A stretch of 6,640 nucleotides of DNA from Phycisphaerae bacterium. GTDB lineage: Bacteria; Planctomycetota; Phycisphaerae; UBA1845; UTPLA1. Below the pieces are notes generated by a model that worked only from the letters and a program-made list of their open reading frames with translations, was not told where the DNA came from and ran no database searches. Of this stretch, positions 1 to 4,968 are shown piece after piece. Position 1 is the stretch's first letter. Each line of letters opens with the position of its first letter. The stretch lies in assembly GCA_029259995.1 (NCBI GenBank), contig JAJDEC010000620.1:1-6640 (forward strand). Reading direction: 5' to 3'. The position numbers and the translations under genes are program-made.

Positions 1-1
1 T

Positions 2-151
2 CCGCCTGCGGGCGCGATGACGAACGATGGCGGATCGCGCCGATCGATCGAATCGGCCGCGCGTACCGAATGGCAGGCAAATCGGGCATTCCTCGAACGG
101 ATATGCACGGAAGCAGCCTACGTCGCGGCCGCGGCGCGAGCCGTCTCCTAG
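2..151 (+). CDS. C-terminal end of a probable Mu-like phage protease/scaffold protein (partial)
   Basis: The window opens inside this gene; only the last 49 codons before a TAG are visible. This frame is favoured over the other two because it is alanine-rich and has mostly G or C at third codon positions. One alternative frame stops almost at once, and the other gives an arginine-rich low-quality peptide. The visible tail contains the segment SAARTEWQANRAFLERIC followed by TEAAYVAAAARAVS. An EW, about a dozen residues, then a Y-V-A stretch resembles the conserved C-terminus I associate with Mu-like GpI protease/scaffold proteins, where this end binds the capsid shell during assembly. The position just upstream of a cement protein and the major head gene supports the call, because Mu-like phages encode protease and scaffold there. 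The catalytic part lies outside the window. An unrelated head protein is possible. Confidence 0.5.
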   Translation, partial: PPAGAMTNDGGSRRSIESAARTEWQANRAFLERICTEAAYVAAAARAVS

Positions 152-203
152 TCGTCTGACTTGGAACCACTTCAACGCAATTCAGCACGAAACACCAGAT
201 ACC

Positions 204-212
204 AGAAGGAGA
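204..212 (+). promoter_or_regulatory. Strong ribosome binding site that fixes a GTG start
   Basis: The sequence AGAAGGAGA ends five bases before the GTG at 218, and the GGAG core ends six bases before it. This is a near-ideal Shine-Dalgarno element. It decides the start of the cement-like gene, since the frame stays open upstream to an ATG at 161 that has no comparable site. The 66-nt gap from 152 to 217 holds nothing else I can identify. Confidence 0.8.
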
Positions 213-217
213 ACAAC

Positions 218-973
218 GTGGCACTCACAGCAAATCGGGAACTGAATCGATACGTGGATCAGGAACTGCGATCCTTCGGCGTCGCGGCGAGCGAGCATAT
301 CTACAAGGGCGCGCTCGTCGGCATCGAACGAACGTCGGGCTTCGTTCGAGCGCTTGTCGGCGGGGATGCATTTGCGGGCATCGCCTATGAAGAGATCGAC
401 AACAGCAACGGCCAGGACGGCGATCTCTCGGTCCGGCTCTATACGCAAGGCGATTTCATCGTGACGGTCAACGGCGCGTTGCAGAGTTACGCAGGAATTC
501 CCGTCTATGCCGTCAACGACGACGCGATGACGGCCATTCCGACGAACGGTGTGACAATGGCGGGAACGCTGGTCGCCGTCGTCGGTTCGAGCCTCGGCAT
601 CGTTCGAATTCAACCGTTGAGCGTGCTTGCCGTCGAGCAGCATGTGCAGACCCGGCTGACGGGTTCGACGTCGGCAGACACGACGCACGTGGTCATGTCG
701 ACCAACCGAGCGATTCGCGTCGTCAGTGCGCAGGTGCTCTATCTCACGCCGCCGGATCAGGGCGCGCTCGATGTCGGATTCACGCTGGTCGAGCCGGACG
801 ATGTCGTGAACAACTTCAATCTTGCGTCGCTTTCCGCGAATACCGCGCAAGTCCTGACGCTGGCGGGTCGGAGCGTACCTGCAGCGACATCGTTGCTGGC
901 GCGCGTGGGGCAGGCATCGGCCGCGGCTGGCGCCGGCGGGATTCTCACGATTCGATTCGTCGAGATCCCATAG
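218..973 (+). CDS. Capsid cement/decoration protein, DUF2190-like, with a second beta-rich domain
   Basis: This 251-aa protein starts at a GTG behind a strong ribosome binding site. Residues 1 to about 133 look like the DUF2190 family of phage capsid cement (decoration) proteins. That part has an N-terminal extended stretch (ALTANRELNRYVDQELRSFG), alternating short beta strands with the pattern 'K-G-A-L-V-G-I', and later 'G-I-P-V-Y' and 'A-G-T-L-V-A-V-V' strands. Family members are usually only about this long. Residues about 134 to 251 form a further domain rich in Val, Thr and Ala with beta-strand periodicity (VVSAQVLYL, DVGFTLVE, ILTIRFVEIP). It could be an outer decoration, fibre-like or trimerising domain; that is inference. 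No signal peptide or membrane segment is seen. The gene sits between the putative protease/scaffold tail and the major head gene, the usual place for a head-stabilising protein. The N-terminal assignment is fairly sure; the role of the second domain is unknown. Confidence 0.7.
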   Translation: MALTANRELNRYVDQELRSFGVAASEHIYKGALVGIERTSGFVRALVGGDAFAGIAYEEIDNSNGQDGDLSVRLYTQGDFIVTVNGALQSYAGIPVYAVNDDAMTAIPTNGVTMAGTLVAVVGSSLGIVRIQPLSVLAVEQHVQTRLTGSTSADTTHVVMSTNRAIRVVSAQVLYLTPPDQGALDVGFTLVEPDDVVNNFNLASLSANTAQVLTLAGRSVPAATSLLARVGQASAAAGAGGILTIRFVEIP

Positions 974-995
974 TCACGCTGAACAACCAGTGACT
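972..995. repeat. Short perfect inverted repeat between cement and major head genes
   Basis: AGTCAC (972-977) and GTGACT (990-995) are perfect inverted copies around a 12-nt loop, and the left arm overlaps the stop codon of the cement-like gene. A 6-bp stem with no following T-run is too weak to call a terminator. It could slow or mark the RNA end, or be chance. The rest of the 95-nt gap (974-1068) holds only the ribosome binding site AGGAG (1055-1059) of the next gene. Confidence 0.35.
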
Positions 996-1068
996 TCGTC
1001 GATCGCAGCATCTCACTTCAACGCACGTATGACCTACCTGACACACAGAGACACAGGAGCGCTGAATC

Positions 1069-1983
1069 ATGGCGATTATCAATACCGGACTCCTCACGAA
1101 GGGGCTCAAGAGCGAATTCTTCAATCGGCTCGAGTCGACGACGACGCACTACCAGGATCTTTCGACACGCGTCACGTCGACAACGGACCGGGAAACGTAT
1201 CGCTGGCTGGGCACGGTTCCGCAGGTTCGAGAATGGGGAACGGGACGGCTCGCAAAAGGCCTGCGAAGCGAAAGCTACTCCATCGAGAATCTCAAGTACG
1301 AATCCACGCTCGAAGTCGATCGGGACGAGATCAGCGACGACCAGACGGGACAGATCCGTTTGCGCGTCGCGGAACTCGCGGAACGCGCGGCGACACACAA
1401 GGACTACCTGATCGCACAGTTGCTGGCCAACGGCGAGGCGGCGGGCAACGACAGTTACGACGGCGTGAGCTTCGTCAACGCCAACCACTTGTCCGGCGGC
1501 TCGGGCACGCAAAGCAATCTCATGACGTTTGACGCCACAAGCGCGGACGAGCCGACGGTTGACGAATTCAAGGATGCCCTCAAGGCGTCCATCGCGCGCA
1601 TGCTGGGATTCAAGGACGACCAGGGCGAGCCGATGATGACGACAGCGAGCGGTCTCGTCTGCGTTGTACCGACGACGATGTTATTCACGGCAACAGAAGC
1701 GATCAGCGCAACGGTCATTGACAATTCGACGAATGTGCTCAACGGCATCGCGCGCGTCGTTGCGCTGCCCTGGCTGACGGATCTGTCAAAGTGGTACCTG
1801 CTGAAGACGGACGGCGTTGTGCGACCGTTCATCTTTCAGGATCGGGAGCCGATCGAGTTCAACGCGCTGACGGAGGATTCGGACGAGGGCTTCCGCAGGG
1901 AAAAGTTCCTCTTCGGCGTGCGCGCCCGCTATCGCATGGCGTATGGATACTGGCAGTTCGCAGTTCGCACGGATTTCGTTTAG
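1069..1983 (+). CDS. Major head (capsid) protein, Mu gpT family
   Basis: This 304-aa protein matches the length and layout of the Mu gpT major head subunits, which adopt the HK97 fold and form the icosahedral shell. Recognisable family landmarks are the N-terminal 'I-I-N-T-G-L-L-T-K-G-L' opening, YRWLGTVPQVREW at residues 44-56, the E-S-T-L-E-V-D-R-D-E-I run near 78-88 that precedes the long helix, YDGVSFVNANH at 130-140 (the 'YDG...F...H' signature of this family), and a C-terminal strand region F-G-V-R-A-R-Y-R-M-A-Y-G-Y-W-Q at 282-296. No delta-domain or extra protease segment is fused to it, consistent with a separate scaffold/protease gene upstream. The ATG is preceded by AGGAG nine bases upstream. 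The frame is intact with no sign of decay. It follows the cement-like gene and precedes the gp36-like gene, as expected in a Mu head cluster. Confidence 0.9.
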   Translation: MAIINTGLLTKGLKSEFFNRLESTTTHYQDLSTRVTSTTDRETYRWLGTVPQVREWGTGRLAKGLRSESYSIENLKYESTLEVDRDEISDDQTGQIRLRVAELAERAATHKDYLIAQLLANGEAAGNDSYDGVSFVNANHLSGGSGTQSNLMTFDATSADEPTVDEFKDALKASIARMLGFKDDQGEPMMTTASGLVCVVPTTMLFTATEAISATVIDNSTNVLNGIARVVALPWLTDLSKWYLLKTDGVVRPFIFQDREPIEFNALTEDSDEGFRREKFLFGVRARYRMAYGYWQFAVRTDFV

Positions 1984-2017
1984 TCGGTTGGTTCTGATGC
2001 AATCTCCCGTCCTCCTG

Positions 2018-2097
2018 CCTCACGCGGCGGCGCGATGGCTGCAGCGCCCATGCGACGTTTGTGCCGTACGAATGGCAGCACGCGCCGCCGCGTGAGG
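2018..2097. repeat. 17-bp perfect inverted repeat enclosing 46 nt, between gpT and gp36-like genes
   Basis: CCTCACGCGGCGGCGCG (2018-2034) is matched exactly by its reverse complement CGCGCCGCCGCGTGAGG (2081-2097). Just inside, GCTGC (2038-2042) and GCAGC (2075-2079) can add five pairs after a small internal loop. The RNA would form a very stable GC-rich hairpin starting 34 nt after the gpT stop and ending 29 nt before the gp36-like ATG. No T-run follows, so it does not look like a standard terminator. The right arm contains a GAGG sequence that would be buried in the stem, while the ribosome binding site actually used (GAGGT, 2115-2119) stays outside. Possible roles are limiting read-through from the abundant head transcript, protecting the gpT mRNA 3' end, or being a small mobile repeat. 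No flanking target duplication is visible. Confidence 0.85.
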
Positions 2098-2126
2098 AGT
2101 TCGGAACACGCTTCGAGGTAAACCTG

Positions 2127-2570
2127 ATGGCCTATCTTTCGAATTCGGACATTCAATCGCTCCTTGGGAATGCGGCGTACATCGAGCTGACGGATGACGA
2201 GGACACGGGCGCTGCAGACGAGGGGATCGTGACGACCGCAAGGCTTGGCGCCGAGGGCGAGGCGAACAGCTATTTCGCACGGCGATATCGTGTGCCGATC
2301 GACACATCGTCCGAACCGGAAACAGCGGCCGCCATCAAGTCGTTCGTGCTGGACCTGGCGATCTATCGATTGCACAGCCGCCGACCACCGATTCCCGACG
2401 ATATCGTGCGGCGGCGGACGGAAGCCATCGCATGGCTGGAACGCGTGTCCGACGGCACGATCCGGCTTCCGTCGACGACGCCGATTCCGGAGCACACAAA
2501 CGTTGAAACGTTGGGCGAGGCGAACGGGCCGACGCGCGCGATGACGCGCGACTCCCTGAACGACCTCTAA
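2127..2570 (+). CDS. Mu gp36-like head/neck protein (DUF1320)
   Basis: This 147-aa protein fits the DUF1320 (phage Gp36) family in length and pattern. It shows an N-terminal 'Y-L-S-N-S-D-I-Q-S-L-L' helix, an acidic Thr/Asp stretch at 20-32, a helix ending E-A-N-S-Y-F-A-R-R-Y at 45-54 followed by V-P (56-57), then F-V-L-D-L-A-I-Y-R-L-H at 73-83, and a final A-I-A-W-L-E-R-V-S-D-G helix at 100-110. The family is small, helical and encoded just after the major head gene in Mu-like phages. It is thought to act at the head completion or head-tail connector stage, so a place in the neck is an inference from family and position. The ATG at 2127 is chosen because GAGGT sits seven bases upstream. An in-frame GTG at 2061 would start inside the loop of the large inverted repeat and has no ribosome binding site. 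The C-terminal 25 residues look disordered. Confidence 0.85.
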   Translation: MAYLSNSDIQSLLGNAAYIELTDDEDTGAADEGIVTTARLGAEGEANSYFARRYRVPIDTSSEPETAAAIKSFVLDLAIYRLHSRRPPIPDDIVRRRTEAIAWLERVSDGTIRLPSTTPIPEHTNVETLGEANGPTRAMTRDSLNDL

Positions 2571-2622
2571 GTTGAAATGCAGAATGGTTCATTGAATCCG
2601 CCACAGGCCAACTGCCTTTAAC

Positions 2623-2643
2623 GAACCGGCTATTAGCCGGTTC
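2623..2643. repeat. Tight 9-bp stem-loop between gp36-like and gp37-like genes
   Basis: GAACCGGCT (2623-2631) and AGCCGGTTC (2635-2643) form a perfect 9-bp stem with a three-base ATT loop. The bases after it are CACACGATG, with no T-run, so it is not a classical terminator. A weaker hairpin lies just before it, with GGTTC (2586-2590) opposite GAATCC (2594-2599) around another ATT loop. That GGTTC could alternatively pair with the GAACC of the main stem. The surrounding gap (2571-2722, 152 nt) holds no gene I can support; its ATG at 2650 opens only an 11-codon frame. Confidence 0.75.
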
Positions 2644-2722
2644 CACACGATGAACGATTCCCATTACGTACTTAGGTTCTTTTGATTACGCGACAGTCGA
2701 CCGACCCGCGGAGCCATTGCTC

Positions 2723-3553
2723 ATGTCCCAACTTTCCGTTCTCGAATCCAGCATCATCACGCGGTTGTCCGCAGCGACCGTCTTCGGCGAGCCGGCGTTC
2801 GTCACAGTCGAAGGTGTCAGCGGCGGATCGCGTTCGGCGATCAGCACGGCGATGCGTCGCGAGCGTACGCCGGCCGCATATGTCGCATTCATCGAAGAGC
2901 CGCTCGCACCGGAAGTTCGCGAGACTGTCCGTGGGCCGAAGTTCGCAATCTTCGTTGCCGATCGAGCGCTTCGGGTGACGTCCGATCCTCGACAGGGCGA
3001 CGACGACTCGATCGGTACATTCGCCCTGCTTAACGCCGCCCGGTCCGTTCTCGACAACTACCCGCTGGCTGGCGGATTCAGGCTGATCGTCGTGCACCAG
3101 AGATTCATCGAATCGGACGATCGCTTCGCGATTTATGAACTGCTCTATCGCGTATGGCCGATCGACGAAGTCGCACCCGTGTCGCTCGAGTTTGACGACG
3201 TCGCCATCGCCGGCCCGCTCAGCGAAATGCAACTGGAGATCGGCGACTTCCGCGTCGTACTGGAAGATCCCGATGCCAAGGAGGGCGAAGAGACTTACAT
3301 CAACACGCCGCGCCCCGTCATCTGGCGAGGTCAGGTCCGCGGGACATCGCATACCCAGGTCTGGTCGATCGAAAACGCCATCGAGGACCTCATCGCAGCG
3401 CGGACCGTCGGCGAGATCTCCGACGCCTACGGTCAGACACTCGATGGTTGCCGAATTGAACGGTACGAACGGGACGGGCCCCGGCGGATTGTCGGCTCTC
3501 TCGTGGTCCAGCCGGCGTTGATTCACTTCTCGCAGTTGACGCCGGCATCCTGA
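2723..3553 (+). CDS. Mu gp37-like (DUF1834) neck/tail-completion protein with an extra C-terminal domain
   Basis: This 276-aa protein starts at ATG 2723, with GGAG ending nine bases upstream; a TTG two codons earlier is less likely. Residues 1 to about 146 resemble Mu gp37 (DUF1834). There is an N-terminal helix L-S-V-L-E-S-S-I-I-T-R-L, a central strand pair (AAYVAFIEEP, then GPKFAIFVADRALR at 71-84), the helix F-A-L-L-N-A-A-R-S-V-L-D-N-Y at 100-113, and G-G-F-R-L-I-V-V-H at 117-125 ending in Y-E-L-L-Y-R-V. Gp37 proteins are usually about this N-terminal half in size and are placed at the head-tail junction. Residues about 150 to 276 are an added domain that is beta-rich at both ends, with a WRGQVRGTSHTQVW segment (201-214), a helix (I-E-N-A-I-E-D-L-I), and closing strands (IVGSLVVQPALIHFSQ). 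It resembles a small tail-protein fold, but I cannot name it. This is the last recognisable phage gene before the cellular genes. Confidence 0.65.
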   Translation: MSQLSVLESSIITRLSAATVFGEPAFVTVEGVSGGSRSAISTAMRRERTPAAYVAFIEEPLAPEVRETVRGPKFAIFVADRALRVTSDPRQGDDDSIGTFALLNAARSVLDNYPLAGGFRLIVVHQRFIESDDRFAIYELLYRVWPIDEVAPVSLEFDDVAIAGPLSEMQLEIGDFRVVLEDPDAKEGEETYINTPRPVIWRGQVRGTSHTQVWSIENAIEDLIAARTVGEISDAYGQTLDGCRIERYERDGPRRIVGSLVVQPALIHFSQLTPAS

Positions 3554-3597
3554 TTACGCACCACGACAACCTGCATACAGCATTTGCCGCAAACCGC

Positions 3598-3603
3598 TAC
3601 AAT
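3598..3603 (+). promoter_or_regulatory. Candidate -10 element for a leaderless pterin-synthase transcript
   Basis: TACAAT is followed by six bases and then the ATG at 3610. A transcript starting seven bases after the -10 would begin at the A of the start codon. No convincing -35 lies 16 to 19 bp upstream (ATACAG is the sequence there). There is no Shine-Dalgarno at a usable distance, since the only purine run, GGAAA, abuts the ATG. Together these favour leaderless translation. The 56-nt gap from 3554 to 3609 holds nothing else I can identify. Confidence 0.5.
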
Positions 3604-3609
3604 TCGGAA

Positions 3610-4482
3610 ATGATGCGTGATGACGCCAAGCACACGAACCTGGACCACAAGAACGGCCTGATTCAACTGGCGCGGGAGATTCGATTCTCGATCGATCGCG
3701 ACTGGGCGGCGGCGGCGCATGGTGAAGACGGTTTTGCACAGGCACATCCGATCACGAATTCGTGGGGGGGATGGCCGTCGGCCGTCGGGATTGCCCCGTA
3801 TCTGGTTCTGCGCATTGAAGTGGCCGGAGCCCCTGATCCGGTCACGGGCTATCTCGTCAATATCATGGAGCTCGACGGGCTCTTGCGGAATCACGCACTG
3901 CCATTGGCGGCGCGAGAGCTTCGCGAGCGCGGCGTGCATCTGACGGGCGAGTTGCTGATTCGCGGCATCTGGACCGAGTTGTCCGGGCACGAGCCGGCGA
4001 GTTGGGGCATCCGATCGCTCGAACTCTGGACCACGCCGCATCTGTCGTACGCCGTACGCGAGGGAAACGCCAACATGACAGAACTGACGCAATGCTTCGA
4101 GTTTTCCGCTTCGCATCGATTGCATGTGCCAACGATGAGCGACGAAGACAATCGTGAGTATTTCGGGAAGTGCAACAATCCGAACGGCCACGGTCACAAC
4201 TATCGCATTGAAATCACGGTCGGGCGCGACGGGCTGGATTCCGCGGGGCGCGTATCTGCGATACCGTATTTCGAATCGGTCGTGCAACGCGAAGTGATCG
4301 AGCGACTCGACCACAAGCATCTGAATGCGGATGTGCCGGAGTTTCGAGACGTCAATCCATCCGTCGAGAACATTTCTCGCGCGATCTGGTCTTATCTGGA
4401 TGGAAAACTCGAACCCGCTCGATTAACACGCGTTCGGGTTTGGGAAACGGCCAAGACCTACGCGGAATACCGTGGCGGATGA
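3610..4482 (+). CDS. Two-domain 6-pyruvoyl/6-carboxy-tetrahydropterin synthase (PTPS/QueD family), N-domain degenerate
   Basis: This 290-aa protein is about twice the family's usual 120-145 aa. The C-terminal domain (about 157-290) is a complete PTPS/QueD unit, which converts 7,8-dihydroneopterin triphosphate to 6-pyruvoyl- or 6-carboxy-tetrahydropterin. Zinc ligands are H169 (FSASHRL), H194 and H196 (NGHGHNY). Catalytic residues are C188 in FGKC, and D234 and H235 in LDHKHLN. The pterin-binding Glu is E279 in VWET. The spacing of these residues matches the mammalian enzyme as I recall it, and the C-x5-HGH motif is of the animal PTPS type rather than the C-x3-HGH of classical QueD. So the product (biopterin-type or queuosine precursor) is uncertain. 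The N-terminal domain (about 18-150) shows the same strand order (ARE-I-R-F-S-I, Y-L-V-L-R-I-E-V, L-E-L-W-T-T) but lacks the zinc histidines, the Cys and the Glu. It looks like a dead duplicated copy that may serve assembly. No folE, queC or queE gene is adjacent. Confidence 0.85.
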   Translation: MMRDDAKHTNLDHKNGLIQLAREIRFSIDRDWAAAAHGEDGFAQAHPITNSWGGWPSAVGIAPYLVLRIEVAGAPDPVTGYLVNIMELDGLLRNHALPLAARELRERGVHLTGELLIRGIWTELSGHEPASWGIRSLELWTTPHLSYAVREGNANMTELTQCFEFSASHRLHVPTMSDEDNREYFGKCNNPNGHGHNYRIEITVGRDGLDSAGRVSAIPYFESVVQREVIERLDHKHLNADVPEFRDVNPSVENISRAIWSYLDGKLEPARLTRVRVWETAKTYAEYRGG

Positions 4483-4506
4483 TTCAACGGGCGGCGTGCA
4501 TGGGGC

Positions 4507-4968
4507 TCATGTTTCGGCGGACGGGAGACTGCCCGGAAATGCGCGAGAACGAAGCAGGTCGACGCCCGCTCGGGCGCGTCGCTTGATGGGAGCGAACCCG
4601 AGTTCGTCGATCCATCGATCGGCGTGACGATCAAACACCTCTTCGTCAAAAAACACAAGCGACGGATTCGGCAGACTCACGCCGCGTGCGAACAGCTTGA
4701 GAATCAACCGATCGCGAAGGCCGATGCCCATCTTTCTGAGGATCATGTCAAAGTGTCGAACCGGATTGCTGTGGCCATTTTCGGGGCGGCGCCGAATCGC
4801 CATCTTGCGAACGAAAATCCAGATCACGGCGACCGCGATCACGCATCCGAAGAACACGATGAATCCTGTCACATCCGTCGGATTCGACTGTCGATCGTCG
4901 AATGCGCCACGAAGTCCCTGCAGGCGGTTCTGATAAGGCGACTGCGCCAACAACGCGAAACGCATCAT
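4507..4968 (-). CDS. Small single-pass membrane protein of unknown function, coupled to the HEAT-repeat gene
   Basis: This 153-aa protein is not recognised. Reading from the ATG at 4968, the first 32 residues are polar. One clear hydrophobic span follows at residues 33-53 (VTGFIVFFGCVIAVAVIWIFV), then R-K-M-A-I-R-R-R. By the positive-inside rule the N-terminus is outside and the roughly 95-residue C-terminal part is cytoplasmic. That part is rich in Arg, Leu and Asp, with L-R-K-M-G-I-G-L-R-D-R-L-I-L-K-L-F-A-R helical at 77-95 and F-F-D-E-E-V-F-D at 106-113. The start is chosen because GGAGG lies seven bases upstream and the ATG overlaps the stop of the preceding gene as ATGA. The frame is open further upstream, but that part is the shadow of the HEAT gene. 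The pairing suggests the two products act together at the membrane. The 3' end lies 24 nt from the convergent pterin-synthase gene, with no terminator visible between them. Confidence 0.75.
   Translation of the reverse strand: MMRFALLAQSPYQNRLQGLRGAFDDRQSNPTDVTGFIVFFGCVIAVAVIWIFVRKMAIRRRPENGHSNPVRHFDMILRKMGIGLRDRLILKLFARGVSLPNPSLVFFDEEVFDRHADRWIDELGFAPIKRRARAGVDLLRSRAFPGSLPSAET

Noticed and set aside
182..850. 222-codon open frame on the minus strand across the cement-like gene
   Set aside because: It is a GC-driven shadow, rich in Arg, Asp and His with no recognisable family, and lies opposite a well-supported gene with a strong ribosome binding site.
2018..2097. Inverted repeat as the ends of a miniature insertion element
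   Set aside because: No flanking direct repeat is visible, and the inside holds no recognisable element sequence. It is kept as an inverted repeat only.
2035..2121. 28-codon arginine-rich frame starting at the loop edge of the large inverted repeat, possible leader peptide
   Set aside because: It has no ribosome binding site, its composition is that of random GC-rich sequence, and there is no sign of a regulatory codon run.
2580..2650. tRNA-like GGTTC...GAATCC and CCA motifs in the gap before the gp37-like gene
   Set aside because: No acceptor, D or anticodon arms can be formed in the right order, and the arm spacing does not fit a tRNA.
2672..3526. 284-codon open frame on the minus strand opposite the gp37-like gene
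   Set aside because: Its composition is typical of an antisense shadow, no family features are seen, and it conflicts with a gene in the expected Mu order.
3554..3609. Mu-type right end or attachment site at the phage/host junction
   Set aside because: I see no transposase-binding-like repeats, no direct repeat and no tRNA gene in the 56 nt. The boundary is inferred only from gene content.
3523..4320. 265-codon open frame on the minus strand opposite the pterin synthase
   Set aside because: The + strand frame carries all the catalytic residues of PTPS; the minus frame has none and looks like a shadow.
4563..4576. CGCCCG-CT-CGGGCG palindrome as a terminator for the pterin-synthase gene
   Set aside because: It lies inside the minus-strand membrane-protein gene, the loop is too small, and no T-run follows.
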